Part shown: piece after piece, positions 7,537 to 16,313 of the stretch
Numbering within the stretch: the stretch's first letter is position 1
How the letters are laid out: each line of letters begins with the position of its first letter
Assembly (NCBI RefSeq): GCF_030646615.1
Contig: NZ_JAUSLG010000050.1
Span: 1 to 42,338 of the forward strand
Origin: Phenylobacterium sp.
GTDB taxonomy: Bacteria > Pseudomonadota > Alphaproteobacteria > Caulobacterales > Caulobacteraceae
Direction: 5' to 3'
DNA length: 42,338 nucleotides
Notes under the pieces: model-generated
Told to the model about the DNA's origin: nothing
Database searches by the model: none
Seen by the model: the letters and a program-made list of their open reading frames with translations, nothing else
Translations under genes and position numbers: made by a program

Positions 7537-8528
7537 TGGCCCCTCGCGAGATCAAGAAGGTTCTGGTCATCAAGCTGTCGGCCATGGGGGATTTCATCCT
7601 CGCCCTGGCGGCGGCCAAGAAGATCCGCCAGGCCCATCCGAAGGCGCAGATCACCCTGCTGACCACCCCGCCGTTCGAAGGGCTGGCCAAGCTCTGTCCC
7701 TATTTCAACGCCGTGGAGACCGACGGGCGACCGGAGGGACTTGGCGACTGGCTGGCCCTGGTGGGACGCCTGCGCAAGGCGCGCTACGACCGGATCTACG
7801 ACCTGCAGACCTCGTCCCGGTCGAGCATGATCTTCTATGGCCTGTCGCCCTTCGCCCCGGAGTGGTCCGGGATCGCCGCCGGCTGCGCCCTGCCCCATCG
7901 CAATCCGCGGCGCGACCAGATGCACACCCTGGAGCGGCATGCCGACCAGTTGAAGGCCGCCGGCATATGGCCCGACGCGCCCACCGACCCCGGCTCGGCG
8001 CCTGGTCCCGACGTCTCCTGGATCCTGCGCAAGGTCGAGGCCCCGCGGCCGGTGGCCGGCGGGATCGAGGCCAGGCCCTATGTGCTGATGGCGCCCGGCG
8101 GCTCGGCCCATCGGCCGGAGAAACGCTGGCCCATCGAGAGCTACGCCCAGCTGGCGCGCGAGCTCTATGATGTCGGGTTCGACATCGTCGTGGTCGGCGG
8201 CCCCCAGGAAAGCGCCCTGGCTCGCACCATTCAGAAGTCGGTCGGCAAGGCCCGCGACCTGACCGGGCGCACCGATCTCGCCCGCATCGCCATGCTGGGC
8301 GCCCGCGCCGCCCTGGTGGTCGGCAATGACACCGGACCCGTTCACCTGGCCGCCGCCGCCGGGCCGCCGACCCTCGTGCTGTTCTCCAAGGCCTCCGATC
8401 CGATTCTGTCGGCGCCCCGGGGGCATGTGGCGGCTCTGCAGGCTCAGGACCTGGCCGACATGCCCGTCGCGCAGGTCATGCAGGCCGCCCGCGCCCTGAC
8501 GCGGTTTCCGGGCGGGGCGAATGCTTGA
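7536..8528 (+). CDS. Glycosyltransferase family 9 (heptosyltransferase-like)
   Basis: 330-residue GT-B protein of the ADP-heptose:LPS heptosyltransferase family. The N-terminus VLVIKLSAMGDFILALAAAKKI is the family's acceptor-side Rossmann motif. The C-terminus has APGGSAHRPEKRWPIESYAQLARE, VVVGGPQES and VVGNDTGPVHLAAAAGPPTLVLFSKASDP, the conserved nucleotide-sugar binding block. It overlaps the GT4 stop by one base, indicating one operon and a joint role in LPS core assembly at the inner face of the membrane. A true heptosyl donor is not proven by the sequence. The stop lies just before the likely infC promoter. Confidence 0.88.
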   Translation: MAPREIKKVLVIKLSAMGDFILALAAAKKIRQAHPKAQITLLTTPPFEGLAKLCPYFNAVETDGRPEGLGDWLALVGRLRKARYDRIYDLQTSSRSSMIFYGLSPFAPEWSGIAAGCALPHRNPRRDQMHTLERHADQLKAAGIWPDAPTDPGSAPGPDVSWILRKVEAPRPVAGGIEARPYVLMAPGGSAHRPEKRWPIESYAQLARELYDVGFDIVVVGGPQESALARTIQKSVGKARDLTGRTDLARIAMLGARAALVVGNDTGPVHLAAAAGPPTLVLFSKASDPILSAPRGHVAALQAQDLADMPVAQVMQAARALTRFPGGANA

Positions 8529-8555
8529 TCGCGTCCAGCGCCATCGTCATATAGT
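8525..8555 (+). promoter_or_regulatory. Candidate infC promoter
   Basis: TTGATC (8525-8530) and TATAGT (8550-8555) are separated by 19 bases; a one-base shift of the -35 (TGATCG) gives 18. It overlaps the GT9 stop codon and would leave a leader of about 65 bases. That leader contains a GC stem (GCGCG 8570-8574 with CGCGC 8579-8583, flanked by GTG and CAC). The spacing is long, so confidence is low. Confidence 0.3.
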
Positions 8556-8626
8556 CTGTCGTTCGGTGAGCGCGCCCGCGCGCCCCCACGACGTTCGTCA
8601 CTGAAACAGACTTAGGAGCTTTGCCT

Positions 8627-9160
8627 ATTCGCCGCCCCATGCAAGCGCCGCCCCAAAAGGAAGGGCCGCGCATCAACGAGGACATCCGTGTTCCGCGCGT
8701 CCTGCTGATCGATCAGCAGGGCGAAAAGCAGGGCGTCATGCCCACGTCGTCCGCTCTCGAAGCGGCCGCGGAAGCTGGCCTCGATCTGGTGGAGATCGTG
8801 CCCAACGCGGATCCGCCCGTTTGCAAGATTCTGGACTATGGAAAGTTCAAGTTCCAGGAACAGAAGAAGAAGAACGAGGCGCGCAAGCGGCAGAAGGTGG
8901 TGGAGATCAAGGAGATCAAACTCCGCCCCAACATCGACACCCACGACTACGAGGTGAAGTCCCGCTCGATGCACCGCTTCTTCGAAGAGGGCGACAAGGT
9001 GAAGGTCACCCTGCGCTTCCGCGGTCGCGAGCTGGCTCACCCGGAACTCGGCATGAAGCTCCTGCAGAAGGTCAAGGCCGACTTCGAGGAAGTGGCCAAG
9101 GTGGAATACGAGCCCCGGATGGAAGGCCGCCAGATGATCATGATCCTGGCGCCCCGCTAG
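8627..9160 (+). CDS. infC: Translation initiation factor IF-3, probable AUU start
   Basis: IF-3 binds the 30S subunit, blocks premature 50S joining and proofreads the start codon. The product has the N-domain ([21 protein letters not shown], then [24 protein letters not shown]), a basic linker, and the C-domain ([30 protein letters not shown], up to MIMILAPR). Length is typical. In-frame candidates are TTG 8621 and ATT 8627. AGGAG (8614-8618) is only two bases from the TTG but eight from the ATT. ATT also yields an N-terminus (M)RRPMQAP like other alphaproteobacterial IF-3. An AUU start is the classic autoregulatory feature of E. coli infC. A strong terminator follows. Confidence 0.93.
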   Translation: MRRPMQAPPQKEGPRINEDIRVPRVLLIDQQGEKQGVMPTSSALEAAAEAGLDLVEIVPNADPPVCKILDYGKFKFQEQKKKNEARKRQKVVEIKEIKLRPNIDTHDYEVKSRSMHRFFEEGDKVKVTLRFRGRELAHPELGMKLLQKVKADFEEVAKVEYEPRMEGRQMIMILAPR

Positions 9161-9186
9161 AGCCGGGCGATCTTAACGACAGATGA

Positions 9187-9215
9187 AGGGCCGGCGGCGA
9201 CGCCGGCCCTTTTTT
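9187..9215 (+). terminator. Strong rho-independent terminator after infC
   Basis: A 10-bp stem AGGGCCGGCG (9187-9196) with CGCCGGCCCT (9201-9210) closes on a GCGA loop (GNRA type) and is followed by a run of T to 9215. It separates infC from the downstream transporter pair, so the transporters need their own promoter. Confidence 0.92.
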
Positions 9216-9230
9216 GACGCCGGCATCAAA

Positions 9231-9259
9231 GGCGCGAGGCGGACTGACGCGGGCCTCAG
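9231..9259. repeat. Dispersed 29-nt intergenic repeat, copy A
   Basis: Begins GGCGCGAGGCGGACTG, and these 16 bases recur exactly at 41156-41171. The following 13 bases match at 9 positions and end in CTCAG here and TTCAG there. A shorter inverted relative (12 bases exact) lies in the pheS-pheT gap at 13786-13797. All three are between or at the ends of genes. Confidence 0.5.
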
Positions 9260-9263
9260 AAAA

Positions 9264-9276
9264 TCTCGTTACGAGA
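9264..9276. promoter_or_regulatory. 13-bp palindrome before the MFS pair
   Basis: TCTCG-TTA-CGAGA is a perfect inverted repeat with a three-base centre. It lies between the infC terminator and the first MFS start (5 to 41 bases upstream depending on the start). Its size and position fit a repressor operator for an efflux gene. No regulator is adjacent, and a clear promoter was not found, so the role is inferred. Confidence 0.35.
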
Positions 9277-9316
9277 GGCCTTGCCGGAATTCGAGGCTGC
9301 GCCTAACAACCCCGCC

Positions 9317-10570
9317 ATGTCGAAGACTGCGCGTAGCGCGGCGACTCCGTCCGCTATGGCTGCGCCGTCGCTGATCGCCGTGATCTTTATCAATATGCTG
9401 GGCTTCGGGATCATCGTTCCGTTGCTGCCCTTCTACGCCAAGTCGTTCGACGCCCCGGCCTGGCAGATCGCCCTGATCTTCTCCGCCTATTCCGCCGGCG
9501 CCTTCTTCGGCGAGCCCTTCTGGGGCCGGCTTTCAGACCGTTATGGCCGCAAGCCGGTCCTGATCAGCACCATCGCCGGCAACTGCCTCTGCTATCTGGC
9601 CCTGGCCTTCGCGCCCAATGTCTGGATCGCCCTGGCCGTGCGGTTCCTGGGGGGCCTGGCCAGCGGCAACGGCTCGGTGATCCAGGGCTATATCGCCGAC
9701 GTCACCCCGCCAGAGAAGCGTGCGCGCCGCATGTCCCACATGGGGGCGGCGTGGAATGTCGGCCTGATCGTCGGCCCGTCGGTCGGCGGCATCTTCGCCC
9801 ACCCCGAGGCCGGGCCGCTGGGCTTCCGCCTGCCGCTGCTGATCGCCTCGGGCCTGGCGGCGGCCTCGGCCCTGTCGATCCTGGTCTTCATCCGCGAAAG
9901 CCGCGCCCGGCAGGAAGTCTTTGAACACCAGCCCAGCCGCTGGTCGGCCATCGGCGAGGCGGCCAGCCACCCCGTGGTCGGGCGCCTGATGCTGCTGACC
10001 TTTATGGTCGGCTTCGCCTTCACCGGCGTCGAATCGATCTTCGGCCTCTGGACCCAGGCGCGCTTCGACTGGGGTCCGCGGGAGATCGGCGTCTGCTTCG
10101 CCTTCGTGGGCGTCTGCGCGGCCACCACCCAGATGTTTGTCACCGGCCGCCTTTCGGAGCGCTATGGCGAGGGCAAGATGCTGGCCGTCGGCATGGGCCT
10201 GACCATGGTGAGCGCGCTCGCCCAGCCCTTTGCGCCCAACGGCACGGTGGTCATCGCCCTGATGTGCTGCATGGCCGTGGGCCAGTCGGTGGCCTTCCCC
10301 AATGTCAGCGCCCTGATCTCACGCACGGCCGACCCGCACCGCACCGGTCAGATTCTGGGGCTGAACAACGCCATGGGCGCCCTGGCCCGGGTGATCGGCC
10401 CCTTCTGCGCAGGCCTGGCCTTTGCGGGCATCTCCATCAGCGGCCCCTTCTTCATCGCCGCCCTCATGCTGGCGCCGGCCATATGGCTGGCCCTGGCCGC
10501 CAGCCGGCGCGCGCCGGCCCTGGAAGCCCAGGTTGAAGACCTGGCTGAAGTCGAGGCCAGTCGGCCGTGA
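9317..10570 (+). CDS. MFS transporter (TetA/DHA1-like), first of tandem pair
   Basis: A 12-helix major facilitator of about 417 residues, most like drug:H+ antiporters of the TetA type. Helix 1 contains LIAVIFINMLGFGIIVPLLPFYA. The helix 2-3 loop carries motif A, GRLSDRYGRKPVL, and the helix 5 region has GAAWNVGLIVGPSVGG (motif C-like). Length and topology are normal. ATG 9317 is preferred; TTG 9281 is in frame with GAGAGG close upstream, so the start is uncertain. It overlaps the second MFS gene by four bases. The two proteins share long blocks ([24 protein letters not shown]), so they are tandem paralogues. Substrate unknown. Confidence 0.88.
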   Translation: MSKTARSAATPSAMAAPSLIAVIFINMLGFGIIVPLLPFYAKSFDAPAWQIALIFSAYSAGAFFGEPFWGRLSDRYGRKPVLISTIAGNCLCYLALAFAPNVWIALAVRFLGGLASGNGSVIQGYIADVTPPEKRARRMSHMGAAWNVGLIVGPSVGGIFAHPEAGPLGFRLPLLIASGLAAASALSILVFIRESRARQEVFEHQPSRWSAIGEAASHPVVGRLMLLTFMVGFAFTGVESIFGLWTQARFDWGPREIGVCFAFVGVCAATTQMFVTGRLSERYGEGKMLAVGMGLTMVSALAQPFAPNGTVVIALMCCMAVGQSVAFPNVSALISRTADPHRTGQILGLNNAMGALARVIGPFCAGLAFAGISISGPFFIAALMLAPAIWLALAASRRAPALEAQVEDLAEVEASRP

Positions 10571-11781
10571 CCTCCGAGGCGCCCAAGGATGATCCCCGGG
10601 CGCTGATCGTCCTATTGTCGGTCATTTTTCTCAACATGGCGGGCTTTGGCCTGGTCATCCCGCTGCTGCCATTCTTTGGCCAGGCGTTCGACGCCCCAGC
10701 CTGGCAGATCACCCTGATGTTCTCGGCCTTCTCGGTAGGCCAGTTCATGGGCGAGCCCTTCTGGGGCAAGCTTTCGGACCGCATCGGCCGGCGCCCGGTT
10801 CTGATCCTCACCACCGCTGGCGGGGCGCTGGCCTATGTGGCCCTGGCGCTGGCGCCCGGCATCTGGGCGGCGCTCGCCGTTCGCCTGGTGAGCGGCTTCC
10901 TGTCCGGCAATATCTCGACCCTGCAGGGTTATCTGGCCGATATCACCCCGCCCCTCCAACGGGCCGGGCGCATGGGGATCATGGGATCGGCCTTCTCGCT
11001 GGGCTTCATGGTGGGTCCAGCCTTGGGCGGCCTGCTGGCCCGGCCAGAGCTTGGGCCGACAGGCTTCCAGATCCCCCTCTATGCGGCCGCCGCCTTCGGC
11101 CTGGCCTCGGCGCTCGGCGTCGTGCTGTTCATGCGTGAGACCATCGTTCCGCAGGCCAAGGGCGCAACCCGGCCGCCCACCGCGCCGCGGGGCTTGGTCC
11201 TGCGGGAGGCCCTGGCCGATCCGGTGATCCTGCGGGTCTTCCTGATCAGCTTCGTGACCATATCGGGCTTCGCCGGCATCGAGGCCACCTACGGCCTCTG
11301 GACCGAGGCCCGCTTCGGCTGGGGTCCGCGGGAGATCGGCCTGGCCTTCATGCTGGCCGGGGTGATCGGCGTGGTGGCCCAGGGCTCGCTGACCGGCCTG
11401 CTGGTGCGCCGCTATGGCGAGGGCCGCGTCCTGCTGGCCGGCCTCTGCCTGATGTTCGTCGGCATGCTGACCCAGTTCGCCGCCGTGGGCTGGCCCATGG
11501 CGGTCCTGGGCCTGGCCATCGTGGTCTTTGGCCAGTCGCTCACCTTCCCCAACCTGGTGGCCCTGATCTCCATGGCCACCCCGGCCGAGCGACAGGGAGA
11601 GGTGCTGGGACTCAACATGTCCAACAGCGCGCTCGCCCGCATCGGCGGACCGGTGCTGGCCGGCCAGCTCTTTTCGCTGGTGGCGCCGGGGGCGCCCTTC
11701 GCGCTGACGGCCCTCCTGATCCTGCCGGCCATCTGGCTGTGCCTGCAGATCATGGCCAGGGTCCCCGACCGCAGAGCCTGA
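10567..11781 (+). CDS. MFS transporter (TetA/DHA1-like), second of tandem pair
   Basis: 404-residue paralogue of the preceding transporter. Helix 1 is [25 protein letters not shown], motif A is [13 protein letters not shown], and [16 protein letters not shown] is the helix 5 motif. The GTG start overlaps the upstream TGA (GTGA), which indicates translational coupling. Paired, similar MFS genes with tight coupling may form a heteromer or simply be a duplication. The pair sits between infC and rpmI, which are usually neighbours. No terminator is seen after the stop; the next genes seem to have their own promoter and leader. Confidence 0.88.
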   Translation: MTSEAPKDDPRALIVLLSVIFLNMAGFGLVIPLLPFFGQAFDAPAWQITLMFSAFSVGQFMGEPFWGKLSDRIGRRPVLILTTAGGALAYVALALAPGIWAALAVRLVSGFLSGNISTLQGYLADITPPLQRAGRMGIMGSAFSLGFMVGPALGGLLARPELGPTGFQIPLYAAAAFGLASALGVVLFMRETIVPQAKGATRPPTAPRGLVLREALADPVILRVFLISFVTISGFAGIEATYGLWTEARFGWGPREIGLAFMLAGVIGVVAQGSLTGLLVRRYGEGRVLLAGLCLMFVGMLTQFAAVGWPMAVLGLAIVVFGQSLTFPNLVALISMATPAERQGEVLGLNMSNSALARIGGPVLAGQLFSLVAPGAPFALTALLILPAIWLCLQIMARVPDRRA

Positions 11782-11807
11782 ACCGCCGACCAAGGCACGG
11801 GTCAGAC

Positions 11808-11836
11808 TTGCCTTTTGTCCGAGCCTGGCGTAAGCA
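11808..11836 (+). promoter_or_regulatory. Candidate promoter for rpmI-rplT
   Basis: TTGCCT (11808-11813) and TAAGCA (11831-11836) are 17 bases apart. Transcription would start near 11843, just before the leader hairpin at 11849. The -10 is a weak match, so this rests mainly on spacing and on the location right after the MFS stop. Confidence 0.35.
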
Positions 11837-11848
11837 CCCGCCCCTTCG

Positions 11849-11883
11849 GAGCCGTCTGGCCAACAGGCATGCCAGGACGGCTC
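11849..11883 (+). promoter_or_regulatory. Leader hairpin upstream of rpmI
   Basis: GAGCCGTCTGGC (11849-11860) pairs with GCCAGGACGGCTC (11871-11883): 12 base pairs, one bulged G and a 10-base loop. No T-run follows, so it is not a standard terminator. It lies 45 bases before rpmI in what would be the mRNA leader. L35/L20 operons are known to be autoregulated by L20 through leader structures, but I cannot match this one to a described class. Confidence 0.5.
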
Positions 11884-11927
11884 ATCAATACGCCAGAGGA
11901 CGGGGCGCCTGGCGCTCCGCAAGTGAA

Positions 11928-12128
11928 ATGCCGAAACTGAAGACGAAGTCAGGCGCCAAAAAGCGCTTCAAACTGACGGCGACCGGCAAGATCAAGGCCG
12001 GCGTCGCGGGCAAGCGCCACCGTTTGATCAGCCATAACAGCAAGTACATCCGCCAGAACCGGGGTACGAAGGTGATGAGCGCGGCTGACGCCAAGATCAT
12101 CAAAACCTACCTGCCCTACGGCCTGTGA
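11928..12128 (+). CDS. rpmI: 50S ribosomal protein L35
   Basis: 66-residue basic protein of the large subunit. The sequence [23 protein letters not shown], then [10 protein letters not shown] and the C-terminal KTYLPYGL, is diagnostic of L35. The start is ATG 11928; an upstream in-frame extension from 11739 belongs to another frame of the transporter gene and the leader. rplT follows 17 bases after the stop, the standard gene pair. Expression is probably governed by the leader hairpin at 11849-11883. Confidence 0.97.
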   Translation: MPKLKTKSGAKKRFKLTATGKIKAGVAGKRHRLISHNSKYIRQNRGTKVMSAADAKIIKTYLPYGL

Positions 12129-12145
12129 TCGGGAGCGCATAAGAT

Positions 12146-12502
12146 ATGGCACGCGTCAAACGCGGTGTGGTCGCCCACGCCAGACACAAGAAGGTTCTCG
12201 AGCAGGCCAAGGGTTTCTACGGCCGCCGCAAGAACACCATCCGGACCGCCAAGGCCGCCGTCGACAAGGCCGGCCAGTACGCTTACCGCGACCGCAAGGT
12301 GCGCAAGCGTAACTTCCGCTCGCTGTGGATCCAGCGGATCAACGCCGCCGCGCGTCTGGAAGGCATGACCTATTCGACCTTTATCTTCGGCCTCGACAAG
12401 GCCGGGATCGAGATGGATCGCAAGGTGCTCGCCGACATCGCGGGCAATGATCCGACCGGTTTCAAGGCCATCGCAGACAAGGTTCGCGCCTCGCTGGCTT
12501 AA
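12146..12502 (+). CDS. rplT: 50S ribosomal protein L20
   Basis: 118-residue L20, an early 23S rRNA-binding assembly protein and, in several bacteria, the autogenous repressor of its operon. It shows [35 protein letters not shown] basic N-terminal helix features, then [21 protein letters not shown] and the globular C-domain ([18 protein letters not shown]). Length is typical. It follows rpmI closely and is ended by a strong terminator at 12545, so pheS is a separate unit. Confidence 0.97.
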   Translation: MARVKRGVVAHARHKKVLEQAKGFYGRRKNTIRTAKAAVDKAGQYAYRDRKVRKRNFRSLWIQRINAAARLEGMTYSTFIFGLDKAGIEMDRKVLADIAGNDPTGFKAIADKVRASLA

Positions 12503-12544
12503 GGATTGCGGGGGGTCTCCGACCCGCCTCCGATCTCACAGAGA

Positions 12545-12576
12545 AGCCCTCCGGCGCCGCCGCCGGAGGGCTTTTT
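12545..12576 (+). terminator. Rho-independent terminator after rplT
   Basis: A 12-bp stem, AGCCCTCCGGCG (12545-12556) with CGCCGGAGGGCT (12561-12572), loop CCGC, runs into TTTTT. It ends the rpmI-rplT transcript before pheS. Confidence 0.92.
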
Positions 12577-12625
12577 GCTGCGCGCCCTTCCCGCCGATAC
12601 GACCACGCGATAGAGCACCCAGGCC

Positions 12626-13735
12626 ATGACCGATCTCAACACCCTGAAGACCGACCTGATCGCCCAGGTGGAGGCCGCGCCCGACGCCGCCGCCCTGGAG
12701 GCGATCCGCATCTCAGCCCTCGGCAAGAGCGGCCAGATCTCCGAGCTGCTCAAGTCCCTGGGCAAGATGAGCCCGGACGAGCGCCGCGAGCAGGGGCCGC
12801 TGATCAACGGCCTGCGCGACGCCGTCGCCGCCCGCATCGCCGAGCGCAAGGCGCAGATGGAGGCCGCCGAGCTGGATCGCCGCCTGGCCGCCGAGGGCGT
12901 CGACCTCTCCCTGCCCGCCCCGCCCCGGCGCCGCGGCAGCGTCCATCCCACCATGCAGGTGATGGACGAGATGGTCTCGATCTTCGCCGAGATGGGCTTC
13001 TCGGTGGCCGAGGGGCCGGACATCGAAACCGACTTCAACAACTTCACCGCGCTGAACTTCCCCCCCAAGCACCCGGCGCGGGAGATGCACGACACCTTCT
13101 TCATGGCGGCTGACGAGGCCGGCGAGCGCAAGGTGCTGCGCACCCACACCAGCCCGGTGCAGGTGCGGGTGATGCGCCAGATCAACGAGAAGGTCCCGGC
13201 CTGGGTCGCCACCGGCCAGGCGCCGCCGATCCGTGTGGTGGTCCCCGGCCGCACCTATCGCTGTGACTCCGACGCCACCCACACCCCCATGTTCCACCAG
13301 ATGGAGGGGCTGGTCATCGACCGGGCGGTCCATATGGGCCACCTGAAATGGACGCTGGAGACCTTCATCTCGCGGTTCTTCGAGACCGAAGGCGTGGTCA
13401 GCCGCTTCCGGCCGCATCACTTCCCCTTCACCGAGCCCTCGGCCGAGATGGACGTCCAGTGCGACCGCTCCGGCGGCGACATCAAGATCGGCCAGGGGAC
13501 CGACTGGCTGGAAGTGGTCGGCTGCGGGATGGTGCATCCCAATGTGCTGCGCAATTGTGGCCTGGATCCCGAGATCTGGCAGGGCTTCGCCTTCGGCTTC
13601 GGCGTCGATCGGCTGGGGATGCTGAAATACGGCATGCCCGATCTGCGCGACATGTTCGCCGGCGACACCCGGTGGCTGGGCCACTACGGCTTCTCGCCCT
13701 TCGCCGCCCCCAACCCGGCCACGGGCCTGAGCTGA
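12626..13735 (+). CDS. pheS: Phenylalanine--tRNA ligase alpha subunit
   Basis: Catalytic subunit of the alpha2beta2 PheRS, which charges tRNA-Phe. The 369-residue protein has an N-terminal coiled-coil (residues about 1-85, tRNA contact). The class II core follows: [34 protein letters not shown] segment, [13 protein letters not shown] (motif 2 region), [22 protein letters not shown] and motif 3 [17 protein letters not shown]. The C-terminal PNPATGLS extension is short. pheT follows after 111 bases that hold three hairpins. An Ala294-type specificity pocket is not assessed here. Confidence 0.96.
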   Translation: MTDLNTLKTDLIAQVEAAPDAAALEAIRISALGKSGQISELLKSLGKMSPDERREQGPLINGLRDAVAARIAERKAQMEAAELDRRLAAEGVDLSLPAPPRRRGSVHPTMQVMDEMVSIFAEMGFSVAEGPDIETDFNNFTALNFPPKHPAREMHDTFFMAADEAGERKVLRTHTSPVQVRVMRQINEKVPAWVATGQAPPIRVVVPGRTYRCDSDATHTPMFHQMEGLVIDRAVHMGHLKWTLETFISRFFETEGVVSRFRPHHFPFTEPSAEMDVQCDRSGGDIKIGQGTDWLEVVGCGMVHPNVLRNCGLDPEIWQGFAFGFGVDRLGMLKYGMPDLRDMFAGDTRWLGHYGFSPFAAPNPATGLS

Positions 13736-13750
13736 CCTCTGTTCGAAGCG

Positions 13751-13824
13751 CCCCTCTGGGGGCGCCCCCCGGGCGCAAGCGCGAGGTCCGCCTCGCGGCT
13801 TGGCCAGCCCCCTCGCAGGAGGGG
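13751..13824 (+). repeat. Hairpin-rich spacer between pheS and pheT
   Basis: Three adjacent inverted repeats fill the gap. They are CCCC-TCT-GGGG (13751-13761), an AAGCGCGAGG/CCTCGCGGCTT stem with one bulge (13777-13801, loop TCCG), and CCCCTC/GAGGGG (13809-13824, loop GCAG). There is no T-run, so none is a clean terminator. The middle one contains a reverse copy of part of the dispersed repeat (GTCCGCCTCGCG). It looks like a mobile or palindromic intergenic element inserted inside an operon. Confidence 0.5.
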
Positions 13825-13846
13825 ATGGACCTGACGAGCTGATACG

Positions 13847-16279
13847 ATGAAGTTCACCCTTTCCTGGCTCAAGGAACACCTGGAGACCCAGGCCACCGTC
13901 GATCAGGTGGTCGAGGCCATGACCATGGCCGGCCTGGAGGTCGAGCATGTGGAGAATCCGGCGGCCAAGCTGGCGGCCTTCTCCGTGGCCAAGATCGTCG
14001 AGGCGGTGCAGCACCCCAACGCCGATCGCCTGCGAGTCTGCCAGGTGGACACCAAGGATGGCCGCAAAGAGATCGTCTGCGGCGCCCCCAATGCGCGGCC
14101 AGGCCTGACCACCATCTATGCGCCGCTGGGGGCCTATGTGCCCGGCTCCGGCATCACCCTGGAAGCGCGGCCGGTGCGCGGCGTGGTCTCCAACGGCATG
14201 CTCTGCTCGGCGTCCGAGCTTGAGACCGCCGAGGAGTCCGACGGTATTATGGAGCTGCCCGGCGATCTCGCCGTGGGGACGTCAGCCGCCGAGGCCCTGG
14301 GGCTGGAAGCCGTGATCGATTTCGAGGTCACCCCCAACCGCCCGGACTGGCTGGGCGTCGCCGGCATCGCCCGCGACCTGGCCGCCGCCGGCCTGGGGGT
14401 GCTGAAGGATACCTCGGCCGACCCGGTGAAGGGCGCCTTCCCCTGCCCGGTGGCCATTCGCCTGGATGCGCCTGACGCCTGCCCCATCTTCGCCGGGCGG
14501 CTGATCCGCGGCGTGAAAAATGGGCCTTCGCCCGCCTGGCTGCAGCAGCGGCTGATCTCCATCGGTCTGCGGCCGATCAACACCCTGGTCGATATCACCA
14601 ACCTGGTCTCCTACGACCGCGCCCGGCCCCTGCACGTCTATGACCGGGCCAAGCTGGTGGGGGATGTCATCGTCGCCCGCCTGGGCGCCGGTCGGGATGC
14701 AAACGCCCCGGCCCACACCGATGAAGCGACGCCGGCCGAGCACCATGACGAGCAGTTGATCGCCCTGGACGGCAAGACCTACGACATCACCTCGGAGATG
14801 TGCGTGATCGCCGACGCGGCCGGCGAGCGCCCGGTGGGCCTGGGCGGGGTGATGGGCGGCGAGAGCACCGGCTGTTCGGAGGACACCACCGAGGTCTTCG
14901 TCGAGAGCGCCTGGTTCGACCCGATCCGCACCGCCCAGACCGGCCGCACCACCGGCATCACCTCCGACGCCCAGTATCGCTTCGCCCGCGGCGTCGATCC
15001 GGGCTTCGTGGTCGATGGCCTGGAGTTGGCCACCCGGCTGATCCTGGACCTCTGCGGGGGCGAGGCGTCCGACGTCGTCGTGGCCGGCGAGGCGCCCGCG
15101 GCGCCGGGTCCCATCAGCTTCGACCGAAGCTATGTGCGCCAGCTCACGGGCCTGGCCCTGACCGATGACCGCATAGATCAGATCCTGAAGGATCTGGGCT
15201 TCGCCGTGGACGGCGCACAGGTCACCCCGCCGACCTGGCGTCGGGACGTGGACGGCCGCGCCGACCTCGTGGAAGAAGTGGCGAGGATCGAGGGCTATGG
15301 CGCCCTGCCCACCGAGCCGCTCCCGGAGATGCCGCGGCCCGCCGGCGGGGTTCTGAGCGTACGCCAGGGCCGCATGCGGATCGCCCGCCGGGCCATGGCG
15401 GCCATGGGCTTTTCCGAAGCCGTCTCCTGGAGCTTCCTGCCGCGCGCTTCGGCCCGCCTGTTCGGCGGCGGCGATGACGCCCTGATGATCGCCAATCCGA
15501 TCTCGGCGGATCTGGACTGCATGCGCCCCTCGGCCCTGCCCAATCTGATCGAGGCGGCAGGCCGCAATGCCCGCAAGGGCTTCGCCGATGTGGCCCTGTT
15601 CGAGATTGGCCCGATCTATCGGGACGATACGCCAGAGGGCCAGTCCATGGTGGTGGCCGGCCTGGTGGCGCCCCACCCGCCGCGGCGGTGGGACGGGGGC
15701 GGCGATGACGCCCTGTTCGCCCTGAAGGCCGATCTGACCTCCCTGCTTGAGGAGCTGGGCGCGCCGGCCCTGCAGACCGCCCAGGGTTCAACCTCGGCCT
15801 GGTGGCATCCCGGTCGCTCGGCCCGTCTGCAGCTCGGCCCCAAGACCATCGTCGCCGAGTTCGGCGAACTGCACCCGCAGGTGCTGAAGGCGCTGGATGT
15901 GGCCGGTCCGGTGCTGGCCTTCGAACTGAACATCGACGCCCTGCCCGAGGGCAAGCGCAAGGCGGTGAAGACCAAGCCCGCCCTGGCCTTGTCGCCCTAC
16001 ATGCCGCTCAGCCGCGACTTCGCCTTCGTGGTCGAGGAAAAGGTGGCGGCCGGCGATCTGATCCGGGCCGTAGCCGGGGCCGACAAGACCCTGATCGCCC
16101 AGGCGCGGGTCTTCGACGTCTATCGCGGGCCGAACCTGGGCGAGGGGGTGAAGTCCCTGGCCGTCGAGATCCTGGTCCAACCCCAGGACCACACCCTGGC
16201 CGAGGCCGAGATCGAGCAGCTCTCGGCCAAGGTGCTGGCCGCCGCGGCCAAGGCGGTGGGCGCGAAACTGCGGAGCTAG
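13847..16279 (+). CDS. pheT: Phenylalanine--tRNA ligase beta subunit
   Basis: 810-residue non-catalytic subunit that binds tRNA and carries the editing site. Order of domains: N-terminal [13 protein letters not shown], tRNA-binding EMAP-like domain ([20 protein letters not shown], about residues 45-150), B3/B4 editing region (about 210-400, with VMGGESTG and ARGVDPG), B5 domain ([18 protein letters not shown], about 425-500), a class II-like pseudo-catalytic fold, and the C-terminal anticodon-binding FDX-ACB domain ([18 protein letters not shown], about 715-810). Length is normal. It is the last gene of the pheST operon; a stem-loop follows the stop. Confidence 0.96.
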   Translation: MKFTLSWLKEHLETQATVDQVVEAMTMAGLEVEHVENPAAKLAAFSVAKIVEAVQHPNADRLRVCQVDTKDGRKEIVCGAPNARPGLTTIYAPLGAYVPGSGITLEARPVRGVVSNGMLCSASELETAEESDGIMELPGDLAVGTSAAEALGLEAVIDFEVTPNRPDWLGVAGIARDLAAAGLGVLKDTSADPVKGAFPCPVAIRLDAPDACPIFAGRLIRGVKNGPSPAWLQQRLISIGLRPINTLVDITNLVSYDRARPLHVYDRAKLVGDVIVARLGAGRDANAPAHTDEATPAEHHDEQLIALDGKTYDITSEMCVIADAAGERPVGLGGVMGGESTGCSEDTTEVFVESAWFDPIRTAQTGRTTGITSDAQYRFARGVDPGFVVDGLELATRLILDLCGGEASDVVVAGEAPAAPGPISFDRSYVRQLTGLALTDDRIDQILKDLGFAVDGAQVTPPTWRRDVDGRADLVEEVARIEGYGALPTEPLPEMPRPAGGVLSVRQGRMRIARRAMAAMGFSEAVSWSFLPRASARLFGGGDDALMIANPISADLDCMRPSALPNLIEAAGRNARKGFADVALFEIGPIYRDDTPEGQSMVVAGLVAPHPPRRWDGGGDDALFALKADLTSLLEELGAPALQTAQGSTSAWWHPGRSARLQLGPKTIVAEFGELHPQVLKALDVAGPVLAFELNIDALPEGKRKAVKTKPALALSPYMPLSRDFAFVVEEKVAAGDLIRAVAGADKTLIAQARVFDVYRGPNLGEGVKSLAVEILVQPQDHTLAEAEIEQLSAKVLAAAAKAVGAKLRS

Positions 16280-16285
16280 GATAAT

Positions 16286-16307
16286 GGGCGCGGCGAGGGC
16301 CGCGCCC
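16286..16307. terminator. Stem-loop between convergent pheT and eipA-like gene
   Basis: GGGCGCGGC (16286-16294) pairs with GCCGCGCCC (16299-16307), loop GAGG. It is very stable and sits between two converging stops. Neither strand has a good U-tract, so it may be a weak bidirectional terminator or an mRNA 3'-end protector. Confidence 0.5.
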
Positions 16308-16313
16308 GACCCT

